DNA from: Phytohabitans maris
Lineage (GTDB): Bacteria > Actinomycetota > Actinomycetes > Mycobacteriales > Micromonosporaceae
Assembly: GCF_031085175.1 (NCBI RefSeq)
Contig: NZ_JAVHUY010000043.1
Coordinates: 24,029 to 88,028 of the forward strand
Reading direction: 5' to 3'
DNA: 64,000 nucleotides
Each line of letters opens with the position of its first letter. The stretch's first letter is position 1. The notes beneath the pieces are model-generated. The model searched no databases, had not been told where the DNA came from, and saw only the letters and a list, made by a program, of their open reading frames with translations. A program made the position numbers and the translations under genes. This document shows, piece after piece, positions 28,423 to 39,200 of this stretch.

Positions 28423-28678
28423 ACCTGACTCTTGTCACGTGGTCGCGGTCGCCGGGCCGACACTGCGTTGACCTGCCGTTTCGCGCCCTCTGGCCGCTGA
28501 ATCTGCGCACCAGCCGCAAGGCCGTGAAGGTATCGGCCGCGAGCCTGAGGTCAAGCCGCGACGAGGTCCAGGCGGCGTCCGGCGCCACCGGTCGTCGTCT
28601 GGACCCGCGCCACGCAAGCCCCCGCACCCGACTCCCCCGATGGCGCCTTCCGACCACGGCGTCTCACACCGCAGGACG

Positions 28679-28718
28679 ACAGGTTAGGTAATGCTAACAA
28701 CAGGTTAGGCAATGCTAA
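28679..28718 (+). promoter_or_regulatory. tandem pair of iron-box-like repeats, 21 bp apart
   Basis: ACAGGTTAGGTAATGCTAA (28679-28697) and ACAGGTTAGGCAATGCTAA (28700-28718) are near-identical direct repeats offset by 21 bp, two helical turns. Each matches the iron-box consensus at 13-14 of 19 positions and keeps GGTTAGG and CTAA. They precede the methyltransferase, carrier protein and NRPS-2 operon. Confidence 0.6.
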
Positions 28719-28809
28719 GGTCCTGGTGTCTGAGTACTGGCTTGCCGCGCTCGGCGTGCCATCTGCTCCATGGAAGCACCGCACAGCGCAATGTGGGAGG
28801 GACTGGCTC

Positions 28810-29667
28810 TTGACGAGAAACGCTGCCGGCACACCAGACAACACGGCGGTACGGGTCGCATTGTGGCGTGCCCTACACACGCAGGTGGACGAGCCGCCGC
28901 ACGTCATCGAGGACGTGGTGGGCGCCCGACTGGCGCAGGACGACGACGGATGGCGCGAGCGCGGAGACATGGCCCCTGACTACACCCGAGGAAAGCGCGC
29001 CACGATTGTCGGGCGGGCGCGTTTGGCCGAGGACCTGGTGGCACAGGCCGCGAGCCGCGGCGTGGATCAGTACGTGATCCTGGGCGCGGGCTTGGACACG
29101 TACGCTCAACGCCATCCCGATGCGGGGGCGACCATAACCATCTTCGAGATCGACCAACCGGAGACACAGGCTTGGAAGCGGAGCCGGTTGGTCGAACTTG
29201 GATATGACATTCCGGAGTGGTTGCGCCTGGTTCCGGTTGATTTCGAGGCGAATGACGACTGGTGGGATCGGTTGCAGGCGGCAGGATTCGATACCTCACG
29301 TCCCGCGGTGGTGTCCTGGTTGGGGGTCACCATGTATCTGACCGAACAGGCCACGACGGCCACACTCAATCGGTTGGCGAGTCTGCCCCCTGGCTCCACA
29401 CTGATCCTCACGTTCTTCCGTCCCATCGAGGATCTCGATCCCGAGGATGTACCGATCCGGCGAGCCTCCAGGGAGGGTTCTCGGCGGGCCGGCACGCCTT
29501 TCATCGGCTTCTACACTCCCGACGCGATCATCGGACTGGCGCGCCGGGCAGGTTTCGCCGCCGTCGACCACGTCTCGGCGACCGACCTGGCCGATCGCTA
29601 CTTTGCGGGTCGGACCGACGGCCTGCGACCGAACAGCGGCGAGGAAGCGCTGATCGCCACCGTGTGA
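28810..29667 (+). CDS. SAM-dependent methyltransferase, LCMT/TIGR00027-like
   Basis: A 285-residue methyltransferase. The SAM motif is VDQYVILGAGLDTYAQR, the acidic ribose-binding piece is FEIDQPETQAWK, and VDFEANDDW and WLGVTMYLT are typical of the leucine carboxyl methyltransferase-related family common in actinomycetes. I chose TTG 28810 because GGGAGGGA lies eight bases upstream and the family similarity begins there; a GTG at 28726 would add 28 unrelated residues starting only 8 bp after the iron-box repeats. The methyl acceptor is unknown. Its position before the carrier protein and NRPS-2 suggests methylation of the siderophore or an intermediate. Confidence 0.8.
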   Translation: MTRNAAGTPDNTAVRVALWRALHTQVDEPPHVIEDVVGARLAQDDDGWRERGDMAPDYTRGKRATIVGRARLAEDLVAQAASRGVDQYVILGAGLDTYAQRHPDAGATITIFEIDQPETQAWKRSRLVELGYDIPEWLRLVPVDFEANDDWWDRLQAAGFDTSRPAVVSWLGVTMYLTEQATTATLNRLASLPPGSTLILTFFRPIEDLDPEDVPIRRASREGSRRAGTPFIGFYTPDAIIGLARRAGFAAVDHVSATDLADRYFAGRTDGLRPNSGEEALIATV

Positions 29668-29775
29668 CCAGCGGGACGTCACCGCTGGCGACGTCGGCGG
29701 CGTAGCCGCAGGCCGCCACGCCCACCACAGTAAGCGGTTCCTGGAAGAACGCACGTCAACGAATGGGGAGTTCTG

Positions 29776-30027
29776 ATGAGACTGAGCACCGAGCAAATGA
29801 TCGCCGACGTGGCCGACGTGTTGTATCTCGATCCCGCAGCGGTCGACTACGAGTTGAACCTACGCGACCAGGGGATGGACTCGGTGCGTCTCATGGACCT
29901 GGTGGAGCGGTGGCGCAGTGCGGGAGTGGAACGGATCGATTTCATCACCCTTGCCGAGGACTCGAGACTGGGTCACTGGATCGAGGTATTGGAGAATCTC
30001 CAAGACGGTGGCGAAGTGGCTCCATGA
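29776..30027 (+). CDS. free-standing aryl-carrier-type phosphopantetheine protein
   Basis: An 83-residue carrier protein with the phosphopantetheine serine in DQGMDSVRLMDLVERW. The DSVR-M pattern and the end FITLAEDSRLGHWIEVL resemble the aryl carrier domain of EntB/VibB rather than a peptidyl carrier. It has a good ribosome site (GGGGAG, five bases before ATG). Aryl carriers present an aryl acid to an EntF-type starter condensation domain, and both NRPSs here begin with such a domain. No isochorismatase part, aryl-AMP ligase or aryl-acid synthesis gene is in the window, so the acyl group it carries is unknown. It might instead supply the NRPS-2 module that lacks its own carrier. Confidence 0.82.
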   Translation: MRLSTEQMIADVADVLYLDPAAVDYELNLRDQGMDSVRLMDLVERWRSAGVERIDFITLAEDSRLGHWIEVLENLQDGGEVAP

Positions 30028-30113
30028 CCCTGCCGGCGTGCGCAAATCGAGCTCGGTCCAGTAGAGCCCGTTGACGGCCTCGGCGAGGGGCATTGCGGGA
30101 TCTGTTTCGTGCG

Positions 30114-30215
30114 CTAGTGCGGTGGCCACCAACGTTCACCGGCTGACCGGCGGCCTTCGGCCACTGGTCAGCCGGCGCCGGCGAAGCCGGCAAAGGTTGG
30201 TGGCCACCGCACTAG
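30114..30215. repeat. 102-bp palindromic element (MITE-like)
   Basis: Perfect 20-bp terminal inverted repeats, CTAGTGCGGTGGCCACCAAC at 30114-30133 and its complement at 30196-30215, enclose a second perfect stem (CCGGCTGACC 30139-30148 with 30166-30175). Both ends carry TA next to GTGCGG, as expected for a non-autonomous IS630/Tc1-type element that duplicates TA. It lies between the carrier protein and NRPS-2, just above the NRPS-2 ribosome site. The transcript could fold into a strong hairpin here. Confidence 0.75.
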
Positions 30216-30289
30216 CCGACTCGCTCGATGGCCGAAGCGAAGCGGCGCTGGGAAGACGACGGCTCGACCTGATCTCGGGAGAAGTGGAT

Positions 30290-33200
30290 GTGCCTGCGTT
30301 GACGTCTTTTGATCGTGTGGAGTTGACGGCGAGCCAGCGGGGTAACTGGGTGGCGCGCAGGCTTGTTCCTGAGTCATCGGTGTTCTGCGCGGGTCAGTTG
30401 ATCTGGCTGGATGGTCCGGTCGACCCGGTTGTGTTCGCGTCCTCGGTCAGTGTCGTCTTCTCGGAAACCGACGCGATGCGTGTTCGTTTCGGAGACGATG
30501 ACGGCGTTCCCTTTCAGTATGTTGACACGGCGAAGACGCTTCAGACGAAGGTCGTGGATGCGGGCCACGACGATGACCGGATACGAGTGATGGCCCGGGA
30601 GCAGCTCACCGCAACGCCGGCCGCTACCGAAGAACCCTCGACGTATTCGACTCTGGTCCGTCGCGGGGACGGCACATGGGCATGGATCCTCGTCACCAAC
30701 GTCCTGCTCGTCGACGGCTACAGCATCTCTCTTTTCATCCGCCGTGTGGCCGAGGTGTACTCGGCGACGCGGGCAGGCGGTTTAGTGCCGGACCGCTGGT
30801 TCGGCAGTTTGAAAGACGTCGTGGACGCCATCGGACATGACGTCCCCCGAGCCGAACAGGACGTCGCCTACTGGAGCAGCGTCCTCGGAGCCGAAAACCC
30901 CGGCCACGGGACGGTGGAGGACCTTTCCGAGGCCTTCGTATCCTCATGCCAACCAGTCGTTGTCCCGATACCCGACCACACGTATACGAGGATCCAGCAA
31001 CTCGCACGCACCGCACGGGTGTCCTGGACCGATCTCCTGATCACCGCATGGGGCCTCTACACCGCTCTGGTAGACGGCCGCGACCACATAGCGGTCCGTG
31101 TCCCCCTGATGATGCGAGACAGCCGCGAGCTGCTGAGAACGCCAAGCGCGATCTCCAGGCCAACCCCCGTCATCACCACGATCAGCCCACACCACACCTT
31201 CACGGGCCTCCTTGCCACTGTCGCGGACCAACTGAAGACCTCACGCCGCCACACAACCATCGAAGACCACCAGATCGCCCGGCTGTGGCCGGACGGCCAA
31301 GCGTCCTACCTCACCCTCCCGACGATCAACATCAGACTCTTCGAACCGATGCGGCGCCTGGCCGACGTAGTCGTGGTCCCTGAAACCATCAGCACCGGCC
31401 CGGTAGGCTCACTCGACCTCGCCGTATACAGCAACCCGGAGTCCGGGATCCGGCTGGAGGTATCCGCAGGCTCCACCACCACCGGCCACCCGCTCCTACA
31501 CGCCGAACGGTTCGGCCGATTCCTCGACGCCGTCATCGCCGGGCCTCCCACCCAAACCCTGTACGGGCTGAGCACCGAACTCACCCCGGACACCGACAGC
31601 CCACACTCGCCGCAGACGCGGGGCGAGACGCTTGATGTCGCGCCGGCGACGGTCGATACGCTGCTACGCCGCCGGGTGACCGCCAGCCCGGACGTGGTCG
31701 CCGTCATCGGCGACGACGGCACCGAACTCACCTACCGCCAGTTCGATACCCGGGTGAACGCGCTGGCCCAACTACTGACCGACCAGGGAGTGCAGGTCGG
31801 AGACCGGGTCGCGGTCGCCATGCCCCGCTCGGTAGACCTGGTGGCCGCCCTCACAGGGGTGATACGTGCCGGAGCAGCGTACGTACCGATCGACCCCGAC
31901 TACCCCACCGAACGTATCAAACACATCCTCGAAGACACCGCACCCGCCATGGTGATCACAGACCACCACACCGGGAACGCACACAGTCATGCACTGGGTG
32001 GACAGCCCACACCAGTACTCCGAATCGACGACCACGACGTGCAGCAACACCTGACCGCCGGCGCCGAGACCCCACCAGTCTTGGCGCGACCGTTGAACGA
32101 CCTCGACGCCGCCGTGGTGATATTCACATCGGGAACGACAGGCAGACCGAAAGGCGTCACTATTCCACACCGCGCGCTCGTGAACCGCCTCACATGGGGT
32201 GAACGACTGCTGGAGTACACGCCGGACAGCGTCGCGCTATCCAAAAGCGGCGTCGGTTTCGTCGACGCCGTGACCGAACTGTTCGGGCCGATGACCGCCG
32301 GTACCCGAACCGTGGTGCTGCCCGCACAGACCGCACAAGACCCGGCCCGCCTCCTCGAAACGATCGCCCGGCACAGCGTCACACACCTGTTGAGCGTGCC
32401 CAGCCTCGCCGACGCCCTCCTCCGCCACGACAACGCACACACAGCGCTGGCCACGATCCGGCATTGGGTCTCCTCCGGCGAAACACTCACCCGGAACACC
32501 GCAAATACGACACGAACCGCCGCACCACACACCGTGCTGCACAACTTCTACGGCTCGACCGAGATCACCGGCGACGGCACGACAGCCACCATCACCGACC
32601 ACCAACACACCCCCATCGGCGCCCCAGTAGCGAACACAACAGTACGTGTCCTCGACACCTGGCTACGCCCAGTACCAGCCGGTGCGGCAGGCGAGCTCTA
32701 CCTGGGTGGGGTGCAACTCGCGGACGGGTACCTGGCCCGCCCGGCCTTGACCGCCGACCGGTTTATCGCTGACCCGTTCAACGACCACGGCACACGCCTG
32801 TACCGCACCGGTGACGTGGTCCGCTGGAACCTTCAAGGACAGCTGGAGTACCTCGGCCGCAGCGACGACCAGGTGAAAATACGCGGATTCCGCATCGAAC
32901 TCGACGAGATCCGCGCCGTCCTCGAAGAGCACCCATCGGTGTCCGGTGCGGCAGTCCTCGCCCTGGACCACCCAGCCGGCGGCAAATACCTCACCGCATA
33001 CGTCACCACGACCAGCCCCACACCGGTCGAGGAGACGGTGCTGTCCGACACGCTGCGGGAACACCTCGCACGAACGTTGCCGCAGTACATGATGCCGGCC
33101 ACGTTGATACGCCTGGACAGATTCCCCGTCACCGCGAACGGAAAACTGGACCGCCGCGCACTGCCACAACCAAACCTGGCCGCAGGCACCGCCAGTGGCC

Positions 33201-36200
33201 GGCCACCGCAAACCCCCACCGAGATCACCCTCGCAAACCTGTTCCGCGACGTACTACACCTCGACGACAACACCAACCTCGGCATAGACAACGACTTCTT
33301 CCGCCTCGGCGGACACTCACTCCTAGCAACCCGACTCATCGCACGAACCAACGCCCAACTCAGCTCTGCACTGACACTGCGAGACGTGTTCGACCACCCC
33401 CGCATCGGCCAACTCGCCCAAATCGCAGACAACACCACCACACCCACCAGAACGCCTGGCCCACGAATCGGCCAACTCCCACGCCCGGCCGCACTACCGG
33501 CCTCATACGGACAACAAGCACTCTGGTTCACAGAGCAGATCGCAGGGCGTCCGATCTATCGGACTGAGATCGTGCTGCAAGCAGGTGTACGGGTCAGTCT
33601 GGATGCTTTGGCAACGGCGGTACGTCGCATAGTCGCTCGTCACGAGATACTGCGTACAATCCTCGTGCCGGACGAGGAGACCTCATCGCTCCGCCAGGTC
33701 ATATGTGAGGAACCCGCCGATGACACCGAGGTCCTGAAGGTCGAATACCTCGGTACCGAGTCGCTCAACGACAAGATCGCTCAGGTAGTCGCGACGCCAC
33801 TTGACTTCACCTCCGAATTCGGGCTGAAATTTCGTTTACTGCGCCATTCTGATGGCGATGTGCTCGTGGCTTACGGGCACCATATGGTAACCGATGCGGA
33901 TTCCTTTGGGATCCTTGTTCATGAGCTGAACAAGTTCTACATCGAAGCGACTACCGGCAATTACGCTGAGGCCGAGCCCTTGCCGACCCAGTATGCTGAC
34001 TTCGCGGTCTGGCAGCGACATGTGTTGGGAAACCGGAGCGATCCGGAGTCCCGCTATCGATTGGATCTGCGGTACTGGCAGGACATGCTGTCAGATCTCC
34101 CAACGGAGACCGCCCTACCCCTCGACCAACCACGTGACGGATCCGAAGAGCGAACCATACGACCTGCGACCACGTCGCTCCTCCGTGAGGAAGCCGCCAA
34201 GCTCGACGAGTTACTCGTCGAACACAAGGCAACGCCGCTCCAGGCGTTGATCGCAGCATTCTCGTTAACGCTGTGGGATGAAGGGGCAGGCAATATTGTC
34301 CCTATTGGCACCCCAGCCAGTTTGCGCGACCAGCCGGAGCTACACGACCTTATCGGCTACTTCGTGAACACCGTCGTGGTGCGCACCGACATCGACGCTG
34401 GAGCCGGGTTCGCGCAGACGCTGCTACGTTCCCGCGATCGTATGCTCGAAGCTACTGACCACAAGCTCGTTCCGTTCGAGCATGTCGTTGAGGCGGTGAA
34501 CCCGCCGCGGCGCGTTGGGATCAGTCCGCTTTTCCAGGTAATGGCCGCCTACGTGGATCGCCGTGGAGATTTGGGTGAGGCACCGCCACTCACCCCCTAC
34601 ACCTCGACCACTGCGGATGGCCCGCTAGGATCTCAGCCTGCGCTGTTCGATCTCGTGTCGAGTATTGAAAGACTTGACAGTGGAACGTTCGGAATGCAGC
34701 TGAACGCGGCCCGCGAGTTGTTCTCTGCGGAAACCACATCGCGATTGTTGCGGCGCACAGCGCGCTTCCTTGCGCTTGGTTCGCGGCACCCGGATCTACC
34801 GGTGAGACTACTGGCCCAGATCGTTCATGCCGACGAGGGCCGGACCAAAACTATCAACAACGTCGGTGACATTCGCCTCTTCCATTTGCCGCTTGAGGAT
34901 TTCGATATCAGTGTGGCTCCACTCTGGCGGGCGGCGATCGACCATGTCAGTCACGCCCTGTCGGGAGGAAGCTCCACCTTGCGATTGGCGATCCGCGATA
35001 GCGGCGCCGGTGAACTGGTCGCCGAGACCAGCAACCCTGAGATGCTGGATGCGGTAGGTGAGAGGCTCACAGAGCTGGTCACCGCATATCACGCGGGTAC
35101 TCCGATGGTCGTCGCGGCTACTCTGGCCGCGGCTGGACACAATGACGACGAATTGACTGAGATCCTTGACGATCCCTTCTGGGAGGACTGGGTAGATCAG
35201 CTCGCTGATGCGGCCGCCACGGTGCTGCCGGAGCGAGGCGACTCGGTGGCTTCGGAAGCGTCAAGTGTCGCGACCGGACGGGCGGCTTCCGCCGCCGACG
35301 AATCTTCTCTGGGGTCCGTCGTGCTGACGGCCGTGGCCAAGGCCCTGGTCGGAATCGCTGACGGCGATCTGCTCGTGGAGTTCCACGAGTCTGACGGTCC
35401 CTTCATGACGCGTCGATTCCCCGTATTGCTTGGTCATGATGATGTCATTCGACTGAGCCCGGAGCGGGCGGCCGAATACGCCTCTCTGGCTGGACACCCC
35501 CGGTTCAGCCGCTTCTTCGACGATCTTCCGATTCCACGGATACGAGTAGGCGTGTTCCGTAGCCGAGCGGAGTTGATCACCGATCCTGCTGCGGGCGTTG
35601 GCGCACCAGAGAATGGACTCGGCATCCATGTCTTCGTCGGGGGCGCTGAGCCCGACGGTTGTGTCGTCCGCGTCTGGGTGGAGTCGGCGCACACGGTTGA
35701 TGTCGATACGAATGCGCTGGCCGCCGCCGTCGCCGAAGCGATTGACGGAGTCGGAATCCCCGCCCCAGGCCACGAGCGTCGAGATGCGTTCACTCTGCGT
35801 CGCGCTGACCGGGTCGCGTTGACGCCCATCGAAGAAGAATCCATCCGAGCCCGCTACGGGCATGACGCCCAGATCCTTCCGCTTGCCCCGTTGCAACGTG
35901 GATTGTTCTATCACCTACTGCGGTCCCGGGAATCTGACGACCACAACACCTATGTCTCGCAGGTAACCCGACAGATCGCGGGGGATCTCGATCCCGAGCG
36001 GATGACGACTTCTATCGCCATTGCTATGGAAAGGTATCCCAACCTCCGGGCAGCGTTCATCCCTCCCGGGGACGTACAGGTGATCCCGTCTGGCGTCGAA
36101 GTCCCCGTGCGGGTAATCCGATTGGACGAGTGGAGTAGCCGCGGGGTCGATCTGGAGCAATTCCTGACGGCCGAGCGAGGTGAGCCGTTCGACTTCGAGA

Positions 36201-39200
36201 TCCCGCCGCTGATCCGATTCACGCTGCTCGAACACGACCGCAAAACGTGGACGTTGGCAATGAGTTTTGAGCACATCCTGCTGGATGGGTGGTCCATCAG
36301 CGCGCTACTCGCTGAGATCCTCAGCATCTACGCTGATCCCGGATATGTCGAGCGAGTGAGACCGTCGTCTTTCCGCTCCTACCTGGACTGGGTCGACGAC
36401 CAGGATCCCGATGCCGCCTATCGTGCCTGGGACGACTACCTGGCGGACCTGGCTGGTCCAACGTTGCTGTGCCCTGACTCCGTCGACCTCGGTGACGGAC
36501 AGAGCGCCACCGGCGAACTTCACCTCGATCTCAACCCGGCAGAGGCCGCGAGGGTATTCGATACCGCACGGGGTGCCAATGTCACGGTGGGGACCTTGCT
36601 GCAGACCGCCTGGGGGATCGCGCTCAGCCGGCTCACCGGCAGCAACGACGTTGTATTCGGTAACACCGTTTCCGGTCGGCCGCCGTCGTTGCCCGGCGCC
36701 GACCGAATCATCGGGCTGCTGTTCAACACAGTCCCGATGCGGATGAGTCTGCCCCCGTTCGAGACGAATCGACAGCTGCTCGCCCGGGTCCAGTCTGAGC
36801 AGCTGCTCGTCATCGACTATCCGCAAGCCTCTCTGACACAGATCCAGACCAACGTAGGCGTTTCTGTCCTGTTCGATACGCTGTTCGTGGTGCAGAACAT
36901 GCCATTCGGCAAGACTGCGGGGCTGGAAACAGCAGGGTTGCAGGTCGTCGGCGCAAAGGTTGATGACGCAACACACTACCCGGTGACGTTCGCGGTCGAC
37001 CCGGAGGAACACGACGGAGAGGCCGCCGTGCACGTGCGCCTGTCCTACCGCCAGGACGCTTTCGATGCCCCAGCCGCAGAGCTGTTGCTCAACCGCTACG
37101 TACAGGTGCTCCTCTCTCTCACCCACCAGCTTGACGAGCCCGTTGGCACGTTGTCAGCGCTGTTGCCGGACGAGACCGTCCCGCGCACGGGTATCGCCGC
37201 CGATCTCATCCGGGATACGGAACCGGTTACGGTCGCCGAGTTGCTGCACCGTCAGGTGCTGCGGTCCGGGTCGAAAACGGCGCTTGTAGCAGGGGATCAT
37301 CTGTTCACCTTTGCGGAGTTTTTCGCTGAGGTGAATCGCTACGCCCGGCTTCTCCTTGAGGCGGGGGTACGTCCGGAGCACCGGGTCGCGCTGATGCTGC
37401 CGCGCGATGAGCGCATGGTCATCGCGATGTTCGCGGTGTTCGCCGTCGGAGCCGCCTACGTCCCCGTGGACAATGAGCTGCCCGACGAACGGATCGGCTA
37501 CATGCTCAGCGCCGCCGAACCGACCGTCACTCTGGTCACCCACCGCGACGTGGATCGGCTAGACGCCACCGCAGGGCCGGTGATCAGCCTCGACTCCGCG
37601 GCGACGTTGGATCGCCTCGCGCAGCTTGGTACAGATCCGGTCACGGCAGCAGAACGCGGCGGACCTGTCTCGCTGGACAACCTCGCGTACATCATCTTCA
37701 CCTCGGGAACCACCGGACGGCCCAAGGGCGTCGCCGTTGGTTACCGCGGACTGACGAACATGTACTTCAACCACGTCGAGAAGATCTTTGATCGGGTCGT
37801 AAACAACCAGCGTGGGCGCCGGTTGCGGATCGCGCACACTACATCCTTCTCATTCGATGCCTCGTGGGAGCAACTGTTCTGGCTACTGAACGGGCACGAA
37901 GTTCACGTCATCGACGAGGAGATGCGACGCGACCCGCAGCGGCTGCTGGCCCACTTTGACGAGATGCGCATCGACGGATTCGATGTCACACCGTCCTATG
38001 TGCAACTGCTGGTCGAAGAGGGGCTGCTCGAGCGAGATCGCCCGGCCGGCCGATCAGTGTCTTCCGACGCTCCTGGTGTCGTCTTCGTGTCTCTTGGTGG
38101 CGAGGCCGTTCCGGACCGGTTGTGGCAACAGCTGCGCAACGCCCCCGGAGTTGGCTCATACAACCTCTACGGACCCACTGAGTACACAATCAATGCCCTC
38201 GGTGCCGATCTGGACGACAGCACAACATCGAGTGTCGGAACGCCAATCTTCAACACTCGGGCATACATCCTCGATCAGAACCTTCAACCCACCCTTCCCC
38301 GCGTCGCGGGTGAGCTCTATCTCGTCGGCGACGGAACCGCACGCGGCTATTGGGGTCAACCGGCGCTGACCGCCGAACGCTTCGTCGCCTGCCCGTGGGA
38401 ACCAGCGGAACGGATGTATCGCACAGGAGATCTAGCCCGGTGGAACGACAACGGGATGATTGATTACCTCGGTCGGGCCGACGAGCAGATCAAGATTCGC
38501 GGTTACCGCATCGAACCGGACGAGATCCGGGACGTACTGCAAGCATTCCCCGGGGTAGCGCGTGCCGAAGTGGTCGCGTTTGACCATCCGACCGGACCGC
38601 AGCTGGCCGCCTATTACAGCGTTACATCGGACGGCGATATCAGCGAGCCACTGCGTCGCCATCTGGCGACATACTTGCCTGACTATATGGTCCCGGCCTC
38701 GCTTATGGCGGTGGAGTCTTTCCCCCTCACCCCGACCGGAAAGCTGGATCGTCGCGCGTTGCCTCCGCCTGACCCAGCTGCGTCCGGAGCCGGTACGGGC
38801 CGGGTCCTTGAGTCGGATACGGAGTTGGCGCTGGCCGCGATATTCCGTGATGTGCTCGACCTCGATGAGGAACTGGTCCTGGACGCGGGAAACGACTTCT
38901 TCCGGCTGGGAGGGCATTCGCTCGCGGCCATGCGGCTTGCCGCCCAAATGAACCGCACGTTCCCCGTGAACATAGCGATGAGGGACGTCATCACCGCATC
39001 AACGATCGGCGAACTGAGTTTGGTTGTCGATAAGAAGATGCAGCAGGACGCAGATCCTGATGTCGAGATCACCGCGATCGTGACCCGATTCACCCAATCC
39101 TTGAATGGACGCAATCTGTTCTGTGCGCACCCAAAGTTCGGTAGCTCATCTATGTACTCGGAATTGTCGAGATACCTGCCGCACGGTGTAGGGCTGGTTG

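Larger units (their letters stand above)
28187..28809. other. divergent intergenic region with iron boxes
   Basis: No gene is supported here. The region separates the minus-strand precursor operon from the plus-strand methyltransferase operon and contains the iron-box-like sites listed separately. The sequence between them (about 28425-28675) shows no recognisable coding or repeat structure. Confidence 0.6.

Noticed and set aside
30028..30113. Possible minus-strand peptide between the carrier gene and the palindromic element
   Set aside because: A short frame is open, but I recognise no family and no ribosome site.
30071..30289. Start of NRPS-2 at 30071 with 73 extra residues
   Set aside because: The extra part is translated palindromic element and leader DNA; the GTG at 30290 has a good ribosome site and aligns with the NRPS-1 start.
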